From: Tritonibacter multivorans
Lineage (GTDB): Bacteria > Pseudomonadota > Alphaproteobacteria > Rhodobacterales > Rhodobacteraceae
Direction: 5' to 3'
NCBI RefSeq assembly: GCF_001458415.1
Contig: NZ_CYSD01000039.1
Coordinates: 186,001 to 250,000 of the forward strand
DNA length: 64,000 nt
Numbering within the stretch: the first letter of the stretch is position 1; the number at the start of each line of letters is the position of its first letter. A program made the translations under genes and the position numbers. The notes beneath the pieces were generated by a model, which ran no database searches, was not told the origin of the DNA, and saw only the letters and a program-made list of their open reading frames with translations. Below, piece by piece: positions 48,987 to 58,553 of the stretch.

Positions 48987-49311
48987 ATCTTCAGCTCTCC
49001 ATGTCGTGCGGTCGCCCGAAAATAGGCGCGTGCTGGTACAGTGAGCTTTGGGTCCGGCGCAATGTCCAGGAGCTCTGTGTCGGTTTTCCTGTTGCGGCGG
49101 AGATCCTGCGCGTTGGCGTGCGTTGTTGCAAGCCCTTTTTCGTGCCATTTTCAAAGGATGTGGCGCAGAATGTGCGTATCGGGCCTGCGTGAAACAAGAG
49201 GGTGGGGCGGGCACAGCCTTGACCCATCCGATTTGCCTTGGATCCCAAAGCCCCGCGCGCAGGACGGTAGTGCGGCAAATTTGGTGACGGTGACAGCGGG
49301 GAGGGATAGAT
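48987..49311. other. divergent gap between the GT gene and the cox cluster
   Basis: 325 bases. It must hold the promoters for the minus-strand GT gene and for the plus-strand cox cluster; GGGGAGGG lies seven bases before the MoxR start. I see no RNA gene, repeat or further frame that I can defend. Confidence 0.55.
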
Positions 49312-50244
49312 ATGGATCAGACACTCGGGGCGCAGGGCACCGCCGCATTGAAGGATATTGATGCGGTCAAACAGCTTTTGGCCCAGACGGGCTATGTCTG
49401 CGGGCGGGATCTGGCGACGGTTGTGTTCCTGTCCCTGCGACTGGGGCGGCCGTTGTTTCTGGAGGGCGAAGCGGGCGTTGGTAAAACCGAGATAGCCAAG
49501 GCATTGGCCACAGCATTGGACCGGCCTTTGATCCGGCTTCAGTGCTATGAGGGGCTGGACACAGCCAGTGCAGTTTACGATTGGAATTTTGCGGCGCAGA
49601 TGGTGGCCATTCGTACCGCAGAGGCCGCAGGACAGACGGATCGCAGCGCCTTGCAGGCAGAGTTGTTCAGCGAAGACTATCTGATCGAGCGGCCTTTATT
49701 GCAGGCCATGCGCGGCGAAGCGGGCCGGGCGCCTGTGCTTTTGATTGACGAAATAGACCGCACCGATGCGCCGTTTGAAGCCTTTTTGCTGGAGGCTTTG
49801 TCGGATTTTCAGGTCACGATCCCAGAACTTGGTCCCATTCGGGCTGTGGAGCCTCCGATTGTGGTGCTGACATCCAATCGCACCCGCGAAGTGCATGATG
49901 CGCTGAAACGGCGATGTCTCTATCACTGGGTGGGCTATCCGTCCTTTGACCGCGAGCTTGAAATCCTGGCCGCCCGCGTGCCAGAGGCAGGCGCGCAGTT
50001 GTCGCGCGAAGTCGTGAGCTTTGTGCAGCGCCTGCGTGGAGAGGATCTGTTCAAGAAGCCCGGCATGGCCGAGGCGCTGGACTGGGCACGCTGCCTTCTG
50101 GCGCTGGATGTGATGGCGCTCAGCCCCGAAGTGGTATCGGACACTTTGGGGGCGGTGCTGAAGTACCAAGATGACATTGCGAAGATCCAAGGATCGGAAG
50201 CGGCGCGGCTGTTGGCCGAGGCGCAGAGTGCGTTGGATGGCTGA
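49312..50244 (+). CDS. MoxR-family AAA ATPase (CoxD-like)
   Basis: A 310-residue ATPase with Walker A GEAGVGKTE near 61, Walker B LLIDEIDRTD and sensor region LTSNRTREVHDALKRRC. It is first in the cox cluster; CoxD-like chaperones act with CoxE in maturation of the molybdenum/copper active site of CO dehydrogenases. The next gene overlaps its end by eight bases. Confidence 0.88.
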   Translation: MDQTLGAQGTAALKDIDAVKQLLAQTGYVCGRDLATVVFLSLRLGRPLFLEGEAGVGKTEIAKALATALDRPLIRLQCYEGLDTASAVYDWNFAAQMVAIRTAEAAGQTDRSALQAELFSEDYLIERPLLQAMRGEAGRAPVLLIDEIDRTDAPFEAFLLEALSDFQVTIPELGPIRAVEPPIVVLTSNRTREVHDALKRRCLYHWVGYPSFDRELEILAARVPEAGAQLSREVVSFVQRLRGEDLFKKPGMAEALDWARCLLALDVMALSPEVVSDTLGAVLKYQDDIAKIQGSEAARLLAEAQSALDG

Positions 50245-51517
50245 GCTGACCACAGAGCAGCCAGTGCCGGATGAGCCAAAGCTGGTGGAAAACCTCACCC
50301 ATTTTGTTCGTGCATTGCGCCGGGCGGGCGTGCCCGTCGGCACCGGTGCGCTGCGCGATGTGGTGGAGGCCTTGGCTTTGGTGGGCGTGGGGCAGCGCGA
50401 GGATTTTTATTGGGTGTTGCGGTCGTATTTTGTGACAAGCCCCGAGCAGGGCGTGGTGTTTGACCAGCTGTTTCGCCTGTTCTGGCGCGACCCGAGGTAT
50501 CTGGACCAGATGATGGCGGCGATGTTGCCCTCTGTGCGCGGTGTCAGCCCTGAGGAAAAAGCCAAACCGGCCGCGCGCCGGGCGGCAGAGGCCTTGGTGG
50601 CGGCCACCCAGGCCCCGGATCCAGACCTGCCAGAGGGCGAAGAGGTCGAGTTTGATTTCAGCGCCACCCAATCGGCGCAGGAACGGTTGGCGCATTTGGA
50701 CTTTGAGCAGATGACTGCGGAAGAACTGGCGCAGGCCAAACGCAGCATTGCCGCCATGACGCTGCCGGTGCCGCCGCTGCGCGGGCGCCGCCTTCGACCC
50801 GCAGCGCAAGGCCTGCGCGCGGACTGGCGGCGCATGATGCGGTCGGCCTGCCGCACCGGGGGGGAGGTGCAGGCGTTGGCGCGCCGCAGCCCGCCTCCGC
50901 GCTGGCCGGATCTTGTGGTGATCTGCGACATTTCGGGCTCTATGAGCCGCTACAGCCGGATGATGCTGCATTTCCTGCACGCGGTTGCCAATCTGAACCC
51001 GCAGCGGGGTCAGACGCAATCCGGGCGGGGCCGCTGGGCGCGGGTGCAGGGGTTCACCTTTGGCACGCAGCTGACGAATATCACCCGCCATCTGAGGGCG
51101 CGGGACGTGGATGTGGCGCTGGCAGCTGCGGGGGCACAGGCACAGGATTGGCGGGGCGGGACACGGATTGGGGCCTGTCTGCAGGATTTCAATCACAGCT
51201 GGTCGCGCCGGGTTTTGGGAACCGGGGCTGTGGTGGTCCTTGTGACAGATGGGCTGGAGCGCGGTGATCCGCAACAATTGGCGCAAGAAATGCAACGTCT
51301 GCATCTGTCCAGCCGCCGTCTGATCTGGGTCAACCCGTTGCTGCGGTGGGACGGGTTTGCGCCAAAGGCGGGAGGCATTCGGGCCATGCTGCCCCATGTG
51401 GACAGCCTTCGGGCGGGACATAGTCTGGAGAGTTTTGCGGCCCTGACACAGGCGCTTTCGTCCCCAAACGATGTCGGAGAACGGGATCGCTTGCTGCGTG
51501 CGATGGCGCAGAGTTAA
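50237..51517 (+). CDS. coxE: von Willebrand A-domain protein, CoxE-like
   Basis: A 426-residue protein with a VWA domain in the C-terminal half; the MIDAS motif DISGS is in VVICDISGSMSRYSRMML, with further metal-binding sites. CoxE and the MoxR ATPase form a chaperone pair for CODH maturation. The start ATG 50237 overlaps the MoxR stop. Confidence 0.88.
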   Translation: MAELTTEQPVPDEPKLVENLTHFVRALRRAGVPVGTGALRDVVEALALVGVGQREDFYWVLRSYFVTSPEQGVVFDQLFRLFWRDPRYLDQMMAAMLPSVRGVSPEEKAKPAARRAAEALVAATQAPDPDLPEGEEVEFDFSATQSAQERLAHLDFEQMTAEELAQAKRSIAAMTLPVPPLRGRRLRPAAQGLRADWRRMMRSACRTGGEVQALARRSPPPRWPDLVVICDISGSMSRYSRMMLHFLHAVANLNPQRGQTQSGRGRWARVQGFTFGTQLTNITRHLRARDVDVALAAAGAQAQDWRGGTRIGACLQDFNHSWSRRVLGTGAVVVLVTDGLERGDPQQLAQEMQRLHLSSRRLIWVNPLLRWDGFAPKAGGIRAMLPHVDSLRAGHSLESFAALTQALSSPNDVGERDRLLRAMAQS

Positions 51518-51629
51518 GGGACCGGTGATGCGGTCTTGTCCACAAAGTGACACGGTGACCGGGCGGATTGGCACGATTTGTGGTTGAAGTTTCCTCGCGT
51601 GTGACCAAGCTCTGTGGCAAGGAGGCCCC

Positions 51630-52634
51630 ATGACAAGACCCATGACGAGATCCATGACAAAAGACGTAAATCGTTTTGAAAACGCGCCGGAACTGGCTTT
51701 GCAATGGCATCAGGCTGGCCGCGGGGCGGCGCTGGCAACTGTGGTTCAAACCTGGGGATCTGCGCCGCGCCGGGTTGGCAGCCAGCTGGTTGTCGATGGC
51801 GCGGGGCGCATTGAGGGATCAGTCTCGGGCGGCTGTGTCGAGGGGGCCGTTGTCTTTGAGGCGATGGATGCCATCCGCGATGGCAAGGAACGGATGCTGG
51901 AATTCGGGGTGTCGGACGAGGATGCGTTTGCGGTGGGGCTTGCCTGCGGTGGGACAATCAAAGTGCTGGTGGAACCCGTTGGTGGCGCTTTGCCCGTGGC
52001 CCTGCTGGAAGATCTGGTTTCGGCGCGCGCCGCGCGCAAGGCGCTTGCCTATGAGGTGAACCTGACGACCGGTCAACGCCAGCTTGTGGCTGAGGGGCAC
52101 GCAGAGCGGATGCGCATGGACCGGTCCGGGCTGAGCGAGGACGGTGAAACCTTTGTGGCCGTCCACAACCCGCCCTTGCGGCTGGTGGTGGTGGGTGCCG
52201 TACACATTGCCCAAGCGCTGGTGCCGATGGCGCGGATTGCAGGCTATGATCCGGTACTGATCGAACCACGCGGGTCATTTGGCGCGCCGGAACGCTTTCC
52301 GGGCGAAACGATCTTGGAGGATTGGCCAGATGAAGCCGTGGCGCAGCTGGGGCTGGATGCCCGCACCGCGCTTGTGCTGCTGACCCATGATCCGAAACTG
52401 GACGATCCGGCGCTCGAGGCCGGTCTGCGGGCGGAGTGTTTCTATATCGGTGCGCTGGGTTCGACCCGCACCCATACCAAGCGCGTGGACCGGATGACAG
52501 AGGCCGGTTTCACCGCCGATCAAATTGGTCGCATTCATGGTCCTGTTGGGCTCGATATCGGGGCGGCAGGCCCGGCAGAAATCGCGGTGTCCATTCTGTC
52601 AGAAATGACTGCCGTGCTGCGGGGCAAAGCATGA
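51630..52634 (+). CDS. XdhC/CoxF-family protein
   Basis: A 334-residue protein of the XdhC/CoxI family, which prepares the molybdenum cofactor for insertion into CODH or xanthine-dehydrogenase-type enzymes. Signatures: TWGSAPRRVGSQLVVDGAG, SVSGGCVEGAV, and YIGALGSTRTHTKRV in the Rossmann C-terminal half. AAGGAGG precedes ATG 51630; two further in-frame ATGs at 12-base spacing follow (MTRPMTRSMTKD). The stop overlaps the next start (ATGA). Confidence 0.85.
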   Translation: MTRPMTRSMTKDVNRFENAPELALQWHQAGRGAALATVVQTWGSAPRRVGSQLVVDGAGRIEGSVSGGCVEGAVVFEAMDAIRDGKERMLEFGVSDEDAFAVGLACGGTIKVLVEPVGGALPVALLEDLVSARAARKALAYEVNLTTGQRQLVAEGHAERMRMDRSGLSEDGETFVAVHNPPLRLVVVGAVHIAQALVPMARIAGYDPVLIEPRGSFGAPERFPGETILEDWPDEAVAQLGLDARTALVLLTHDPKLDDPALEAGLRAECFYIGALGSTRTHTKRVDRMTEAGFTADQIGRIHGPVGLDIGAAGPAEIAVSILSEMTAVLRGKA

Positions 52635-53632
52635 AGTTCGGCCCCGTTCCAATCGACCAAGCTGAAAATGGTATCCTTGCGCATTCCCTGTCACTACCGA
52701 ACGGTAAGATCGCAAAAGGGACGCTGCTGACCGCCGCTGATGCGCAACGGCTTGCCGAAGCAGGTTTTGAAACGGTGACTGTCGCGCGATTGGAAGACGG
52801 CGATCTGCACGAGGATGACGCAGCTTTGGCTCTGGCAAAGGCGTTGTTACCGGACGCAAAAGCGGCGGGCTTGCGTATATCTGGCGCCGGGGCGGGGCGG
52901 GTGAACCTTTATGCAACTGGTGCCGGTGTTATCCGGGTGTCGGCGGAAAAAGTGTCCGGCATCAATGGCATCGACCCGATGATTTCCATTGCGACGGTGC
53001 CGGATTTTCACCGCGTGGATGCGGATGGCATGGTGGCGACGATAAAAATCATCGCTTATGGGGTTCCGGGCGTCGCGCTCAAAGCGGCGGCAGCCCACGC
53101 CGCAGGGGCGATAAAGCGGATTGCCTCTGTCTTCACGACGGCCACCTTGATTGAAACGCGGGTTACGCCGGAAATCCCGCCGGACAAGGGGCGCGCCGCG
53201 ATGGCGGGGCGTATGGACCGCTTTGGCATTGCCCTGACCGACCGGGAAGTCGTCCCGCACCAGATCGATGCCCTCGCGCCCGCAATTGCGGATGCTCCGG
53301 GCGAAGTGATCTTTGTGCTTACAGGATCTGCCACGTCCGATCCGATGGACGTGGCGCCCAGCGCGCTGCGGGCCGCCGGTGGGGAGGTCACCCGGTTTGG
53401 TATGCCGGTTGATCCGGGCAACCTTTTGTTTCTTGGCCGTCTGGGCGAAAAACCGGTGATCGGGCTGCCGGGCTGTGCGCGCTCTCCTGCGTTGAATGGG
53501 GCGGATTGGGTGCTGGAGCGGGTGGTCTGCGGGCTGGACGTCTCAAACGCTGATATTGCTGCCATGGGGGTCGGTGGCCTCTTAAAAGAGATCCCGACGC
53601 GCCCGCATCCCCGGCGCGAAACATCGACGTAA
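52631..53632 (+). CDS. molybdopterin-binding protein
   Basis: A 333-residue protein of the MoaB/MogA-like molybdopterin-binding class (LTGSATSDPMDVAPSALRAAGG). In other bacteria a nucleotidyltransferase domain is fused to it (MocA-like); here only the binding domains are present. Its place in the cox cluster implies a role in cofactor maturation. The start overlaps the XdhC-like stop. Confidence 0.78.
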   Translation: MKFGPVPIDQAENGILAHSLSLPNGKIAKGTLLTAADAQRLAEAGFETVTVARLEDGDLHEDDAALALAKALLPDAKAAGLRISGAGAGRVNLYATGAGVIRVSAEKVSGINGIDPMISIATVPDFHRVDADGMVATIKIIAYGVPGVALKAAAAHAAGAIKRIASVFTTATLIETRVTPEIPPDKGRAAMAGRMDRFGIALTDREVVPHQIDALAPAIADAPGEVIFVLTGSATSDPMDVAPSALRAAGGEVTRFGMPVDPGNLLFLGRLGEKPVIGLPGCARSPALNGADWVLERVVCGLDVSNADIAAMGVGGLLKEIPTRPHPRRETST

Positions 53633-53747
53633 AGACATCATAATTCCCATGTGAGCCCTAACAGGGGAGGTGTGAAAATCCTCGCCCTGTTGCCTGACGC
53701 GTGTTTTACTCACTTTCAGCTAATGAAAATAGCCAAGGGAGGAGCAA

Positions 53748-54233
53748 ATGACGAAGGTGGCAATGACCGTGAACGGCAAACCCGTCACGGGAGAGGTGGA
53801 AGGCCGCACGCTACTGTCCAGCTTTCTGCGCGAAGGGCTGGGGCTGACTGGCACCCATGTGGGATGCGACACCAGCCAATGTGGCGCCTGTGTCGTCCAC
53901 GTGGATGGTGTGGCGGTGAAATCCTGCACCATGCTGGCGCTCGAGGCGGAAGGAGCAGAGGTCGCAACCATCGAAGGGCAAGCCGCACCGGATGGGACGC
54001 TCAACACCATTCAACAGGCGTTTCAGGACCATCACGGGCTGCAATGTGGGTTCTGCACGCCGGGCATGGTGATGTCTGCGGCGGCGCTGCTCAAGGACAA
54101 TCCGAAACCCACCGAGGCAGAAATCCGCCACTACCTCGAGGGCAATCTGTGCCGCTGCACGGGGTATCACAATATCGTCAAGGCGATCATGGCGGCCTCG
54201 GGACAGGATGTGAGCGTTCTGGCAGCCGAGTAA
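53748..54233 (+). CDS. coxS: carbon monoxide dehydrogenase, small (2Fe-2S) subunit, form II
   Basis: A 161-residue protein with two [2Fe-2S] sites: Cys40, Cys45, Cys48, Cys60 and Cys100, Cys103, Cys135, Cys137. It passes electrons from the molybdenum site of CoxL to the FAD of CoxM. A 115-base gap with GGGAGG upstream separates it from the maturation genes. Confidence 0.95.
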   Translation: MTKVAMTVNGKPVTGEVEGRTLLSSFLREGLGLTGTHVGCDTSQCGACVVHVDGVAVKSCTMLALEAEGAEVATIEGQAAPDGTLNTIQQAFQDHHGLQCGFCTPGMVMSAAALLKDNPKPTEAEIRHYLEGNLCRCTGYHNIVKAIMAASGQDVSVLAAE

Positions 54234-54382
54234 AAGGTTGCCGCAACCGGGCCGGGGAAGAGGAGCCGTGGCCCTGTATTGTTATTCAGTTTTCATCATG
54301 ATCGGTCGATCCGGCCGTCATGCCTGTGCCGCAAGGGAAGAGGAGCCTGCGCAGCAACGGGGTCTCGTGGGAGGAGAGAGAC

Positions 54383-56761
54383 ATGCCAAAGGATCAAGAC
54401 ACCAAAGACAGTGGAATTGGCGCGGCCAGCAAGCGGCGCGAAGATATTCGGTTTCTGACGGGGACCGGCAATTACACCGACGACATAAATGTCAATGGAC
54501 AGGCCTATGTGCATTTCCTGCGCTCGGATGTGGCGCATGGGCGGCTGAAGTCTGTCGACACATCCGTGGCCAAGGAAATGCCCGGCGTTGTGCGCATCTT
54601 CACCAGCGCAGATCTGGAGGGCGTGGGCGGTATTCCGACCGGCTGGCAAATCACCGATCGCTTTGGCGAGGTCATGCAGGAACCGGCCCACCCGGTTCTG
54701 GCGACGGAAAAGGTTCGCCATGTGGGGGATCCGATTGCAGCCATTGTGGCGGAAACCCCAGAGCAGGCGCGCAATGCGGCCGAGGCAATCACGCTGGACA
54801 TAGAAGAGCTGCCCGCCGTGATCGACATGAAAGCCGCGCTGAACGACGGCGCCACCAAGGTGCATGACGATCTGACCTCGAACCTGTGCTTTGACTGGGG
54901 GTTTGTGGAAGACAACCGCGAGGCTGTGGATCAGGCCATCAAAGATGCAGCCCATGTAACAACGCTGGAGCTGGTCAATAACCGTCTGGTCGCCAACCCG
55001 ATGGAGCCGCGCGTCGCGATTGGGGATTTCAACCGCGCCACCGGGGACAGCACGCTCTATACCACCTCGCAGAACCCGCATGTGATCCGCCTGTTGATGG
55101 GGGCCTTTGTGCTGGGGATCCCGGAACATAAGCTGCGCGTTGTCGCGCCGGACGTCGGTGGCGGTTTTGGGTCAAAAATCTACCACTATGCGGAAGAGGC
55201 ATTTTGTACCTTTGCGGCCAAAGCGCTGAACCGGGCGGTGAAATGGACCTCGTCCCGGTCCGAGGCCTTTATGTCGGACGCCCAAGGGCGCGACCATGTG
55301 ACCAAGATCGAACTGGCGTTGGACGGTGACAACAATTTCACCGCGATCCGCACCGAAACCTACTCGAACATGGGGGCTTACCTGTCGACCTTCGCACCCG
55401 CGATCCCAACCTGGCTGCATGGCACGCTGATGGCGGGGAACTACAAAACCCCGCTGATCTATGTGAACGTCAAAGCGGTGTTTACGAACACCGTTGCAGT
55501 AGACGCCTATCGCGGCGCAGGCCGCCCCGAGGCGACCTATCAGCTCGAACGCGTGATCGACAAGGCCGCGCGGGAGCTGGGTTTGGACCCGATTGCCCTC
55601 AGGCGGCAGAACTTTGTCACCGAGTTTCCCTATGCCACGCCTGTGGCGGTGGAATATGACACCGGCGATTATGGCGCGACCATGGATAAGTTGATCGAGA
55701 TTGCGGATCTGGCAGGCTTTGACGCGCGTCGTGCCGCCAGTGCCGAGGCTGGCAAGCTGCGTGGGCTTGGGGTCAATTGTTACATAGAGGCCTGTGGCAT
55801 TGCCCCCAGCAACCTTGTGGGGCAGCTGGGCGCACGTGCGGGGCTTTATGACAGCGCAACCGTTCGTGTGAACGCCACCGGCGGGCTAACGGTGATGACG
55901 GGCGCTCACAGTCACGGGCAGGGGCACGAGACCTCCTTCCCGCAGGTGATCGCCGAGATGATTGGGATCCCCGAAGACATGGTGGAAATCGTCCATGGGG
56001 ACACGGCCAATACGCCCATGGGCATGGGCACCTATGGGTCGCGGTCCTTGGCCGTGGCTGGATCTGCCATGGTGCGGGCAACGGAAAAGATCATCAGCAA
56101 GGCCAAGAAAATTGCCGCCCATCTGATGGAGGCAGCAGATGCGGATATAGAGTTAAAAGACGGGCAGTTCTCGGTTGCGGGCACAGATACATCCGTGGCC
56201 TGGGGCGATGTGACTCTCGCGGCTTATGTGCCACACAACTACCCGCTGGAGGAAATTGAACCGGGGCTGGAGGAAACGGCGTTTTATGACCCGGCAAACT
56301 TCACCTACCCGGCTGGGGCCTATGCCTGTGAGGTCGAGGTGGATCCGGAGACCGGGAAAGTCACAATTGAACGGTTTTCGGCTGCGGATGATTTCGGCAA
56401 TGTGATCAACCCGATGATCGTCGACGGCCAGGTTCATGGCGGGATCGGGCAGGGAATAGGGCAGGCGCTGATGGAGAACTGCGTCTATGATGACACGGGG
56501 CAATTGTTGTCGGCGTCCTTCATGGATTATGCCATGCCACGCGCCGATGATCTGCCGTTTTACGCAGTGGACCACTCCTGCCAGACGCCCTGCACGCATA
56601 ATCCGCTTGGGGTGAAAGGCTGCGGCGAGGCCGGGGCCATTGGCTCTCCGCCTGCGGTGGTGAATGCGGTTGTCGATGCGCTGCAATCAGCGGGCAAGGA
56701 TGTGACCCATATCGATATGCCACTGTCGCCCGCCCGTGTCTGGGCCGCGATGCAAGGGTAA
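54383..56761 (+). CDS. coxL: carbon monoxide dehydrogenase, large (Mo) subunit, form II
   Basis: A 792-residue molybdenum hydroxylase subunit from ATG 54383 (MPKDQDTKDSGIG). The active-site loop reads AYRGAGR (375-381), the form II type; form I has AYxCSFR. The catalytic Glu749 in KGCGEAGAIG is present. The order coxS-coxL-coxM also fits form II. The family is not a proven CO oxidiser in roseobacters when form I is lacking. Confidence 0.93.
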   Translation: MPKDQDTKDSGIGAASKRREDIRFLTGTGNYTDDINVNGQAYVHFLRSDVAHGRLKSVDTSVAKEMPGVVRIFTSADLEGVGGIPTGWQITDRFGEVMQEPAHPVLATEKVRHVGDPIAAIVAETPEQARNAAEAITLDIEELPAVIDMKAALNDGATKVHDDLTSNLCFDWGFVEDNREAVDQAIKDAAHVTTLELVNNRLVANPMEPRVAIGDFNRATGDSTLYTTSQNPHVIRLLMGAFVLGIPEHKLRVVAPDVGGGFGSKIYHYAEEAFCTFAAKALNRAVKWTSSRSEAFMSDAQGRDHVTKIELALDGDNNFTAIRTETYSNMGAYLSTFAPAIPTWLHGTLMAGNYKTPLIYVNVKAVFTNTVAVDAYRGAGRPEATYQLERVIDKAARELGLDPIALRRQNFVTEFPYATPVAVEYDTGDYGATMDKLIEIADLAGFDARRAASAEAGKLRGLGVNCYIEACGIAPSNLVGQLGARAGLYDSATVRVNATGGLTVMTGAHSHGQGHETSFPQVIAEMIGIPEDMVEIVHGDTANTPMGMGTYGSRSLAVAGSAMVRATEKIISKAKKIAAHLMEAADADIELKDGQFSVAGTDTSVAWGDVTLAAYVPHNYPLEEIEPGLEETAFYDPANFTYPAGAYACEVEVDPETGKVTIERFSAADDFGNVINPMIVDGQVHGGIGQGIGQALMENCVYDDTGQLLSASFMDYAMPRADDLPFYAVDHSCQTPCTHNPLGVKGCGEAGAIGSPPAVVNAVVDALQSAGKDVTHIDMPLSPARVWAAMQG

Positions 56762-56766
56762 ACGGT

Positions 56767-56820
56767 GGAGCGAGGGGCCAGCCCCTCGCGCTCCCCGGGA
56801 TATTTGGAAAAAGATGAAAG
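56767..56820 (+). repeat. hairpin + CCGGGATATTT interspersed element, copy 3
   Basis: GCGAGGGGC-CA-GCCCCTCGC hairpin (56770-56789), then CTCCCCGGGATATTT and GGAAAAAGATGAAAG. Located between coxL and coxM. The layout is that of the copies at 12755 and 30552 but the sequence is more diverged. Confidence 0.55.
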
Positions 56821-56838
56821 AGCCGGAAAGGAAAAGAC

Positions 56839-57630
56839 ATGTATGAGTTCGATTTTATACGGCCTGAGACGATTTCGGATGCGGTGACCGTGTTGCAGGA
56901 CGACGAGGATGCGCAGGCATTGGGCGGGGGGCAGACCCTGATCCCGGTGCTCAAGCAGCGTCTGGCGCAGCCTTCGAAACTGGTGAGTCTGGCGCAGATC
57001 AATGGGATGACGGGTATCAAATCCGTGGATGGCGCGCTTGTGATCGGGGGGGCATCAACGCATGCGGCGGTGGCTATGGGCGCGGGCGGATACCCGGCGC
57101 TGGCAGCGCTCGCGGGCCATATTGGCGATCCTGCGGTGCGCAATCGGGGGACACTTGGCGGCTCGCTTGCCAATAACGACCCCGCCGCCTGCTATCCGGC
57201 AGCGGTTCTTGCCAGTGGTGCCACGGTTGTAACAAACGCGCGCGAGATCGCGGCGGATGCCTATTTTGACGGGCTTTTTGGTACCACGCTCGAGGATGGA
57301 GAAATTATAACTGCCGTGCGCTTCCCGGTGCCCGAGGCCGCGAACTATCAAAAATTCGTCCAGCCTGCGTCGCGTTTTGCGCTGGTCGGGGTCTATGTGG
57401 CGAAGTTCGCAGATGGGGTGCGTGTGGCTGTGACCGGAGCCGGGGACGATGGTGTGTTCCGCTGGAGCGAAGCCGAAGAGGCGCTGACTAAAGAGTTTCG
57501 TCCAGATGCGATTATGGGGCTGTCGATAAACCCCATGAACATGATCGAAGATCTGCATGGTACCCGCGCATACCGTGCCCATCTGGTCGGCGTGCTGACC
57601 AAACGGGCGGTTGCTGCGGCACTGGGGTAG
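56839..57630 (+). CDS. coxM: carbon monoxide dehydrogenase, medium (FAD) subunit, form II
   Basis: A 263-residue FAD-binding protein of the CoxM/XdhB family. The FAD motifs GGGQTLIPVLK (29-39) and NRGTLGGSLANNDPAACYP are visible. It completes the S-L-M trio. The hairpin element lies between coxL and this gene. Confidence 0.92.
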   Translation: MYEFDFIRPETISDAVTVLQDDEDAQALGGGQTLIPVLKQRLAQPSKLVSLAQINGMTGIKSVDGALVIGGASTHAAVAMGAGGYPALAALAGHIGDPAVRNRGTLGGSLANNDPAACYPAAVLASGATVVTNAREIAADAYFDGLFGTTLEDGEIITAVRFPVPEAANYQKFVQPASRFALVGVYVAKFADGVRVAVTGAGDDGVFRWSEAEEALTKEFRPDAIMGLSINPMNMIEDLHGTRAYRAHLVGVLTKRAVAAALG

Positions 57631-57661
57631 AGCGTGGAGAGAAACAGGCCGTGCGCGGCGC

Positions 57662-58294
57662 TTAGGCGCTGCGCAGCAGGTCAGAGATGTCGTCCAGCAG
57701 GGTCTGGGTCTTGCCGGACAGCTGGCGGATTTCTGTTGCGATGACAGCAAAGCCGCGCCCCATTTCGCCAATCCGCGCCGCTTCAACAGAGGCGTTGAAC
57801 GCAATCAGCTGAATGTTGCGGCCAACAGATTCCGCATTGTTGATGGCTTGGATCATTTCTGCATCGCGCGCTTTCATGCGTTGGGCATGAGTTTCCAGAA
57901 GGTTCTTGGTCATGTCGGCAACAAATGTGCTGACCGTGGGTTCAAGCACATAAAGACAATGGTCGTCGAAATTTTCAATCTGAGACAGAGACGGATTGCG
58001 CCCGGCCTCGAGGTCACGGGCCATGCTGAACGCGGGCTCCAGTGCAGCCAGACAGGCATCGCGCTGGGCTTCGAGGTCGCCGGGGAAACTGTGTTCCTGT
58101 TCTTTCAGGAGGTCCGGCAGATCTTTCCTGAGCATGTCGCGGGCCACGTCCAGGCGTTTTACGGACATTTTGAAGACGTCTTTGCCTTTGCTGGCGTCCT
58201 CCGCGCGGGCCAGCGACAGAAGGGACAGCGCGGCAATGCGGCTTGGGCCAATAGCGAGGAAAGCGGTGTTTTGCAGGTCGGCCAGCGTTTTCAT
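57662..58294 (-). CDS. cytoplasmic MCP-tip-like signalling protein
   Basis: A 210-residue protein with no membrane segment. The C-terminal ~50 residues (VGRNIQLIAFNASVEAARIGEMGRGFAVIATEIRQLSGKTQTLLDDI) match the hairpin tip of methyl-accepting chemotaxis proteins, the part that contacts CheA and CheW. The N-terminal 150 residues are helical without a recognised sensor. Possibly a soluble chemoreceptor; no other chemotaxis genes are near. Confidence 0.7.
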   Translation of the reverse strand: MKTLADLQNTAFLAIGPSRIAALSLLSLARAEDASKGKDVFKMSVKRLDVARDMLRKDLPDLLKEQEHSFPGDLEAQRDACLAALEPAFSMARDLEAGRNPSLSQIENFDDHCLYVLEPTVSTFVADMTKNLLETHAQRMKARDAEMIQAINNAESVGRNIQLIAFNASVEAARIGEMGRGFAVIATEIRQLSGKTQTLLDDISDLLRSA

Positions 58295-58488
58295 TGGTCG
58301 TTCTTCCGTGTCAAGAGCCGATAGCCAGGATGGCGCGGCTGGAGGCAGTCTATTGTGCCCATTGTGATTAACGGAAATTCCTTACCGAGTTGGTAAACGC
58401 AGGCGGCAATGAGACCGTAAGATGAAAATAAATTTCAAATTTGGATTGTGACCCTTTGCGATCGCCAAAAGAGTGGACCAGCAACGAA

Positions 58489-58514
58489 AAAACCCTCCCG
58501 CGAGGGAGGGTTTT
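58489..58514 (-). terminator. terminator of infC
   Basis: AAAACCCTCCC (58489-58499) with GGGAGGGTTTT (58504-58514), four-base loop. On the minus strand it ends infC (stop at 58554). Confidence 0.88.
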
Positions 58515-58553
58515 GCAATCCGTCCCCAAAGAAGGGGCAGAGGTCCAGAGGCG

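Noticed and set aside
50120-51655. Minus-strand open frame (511 codons) opposite coxE
   Set aside because: CoxE motifs are on the plus strand; this one is a shadow.
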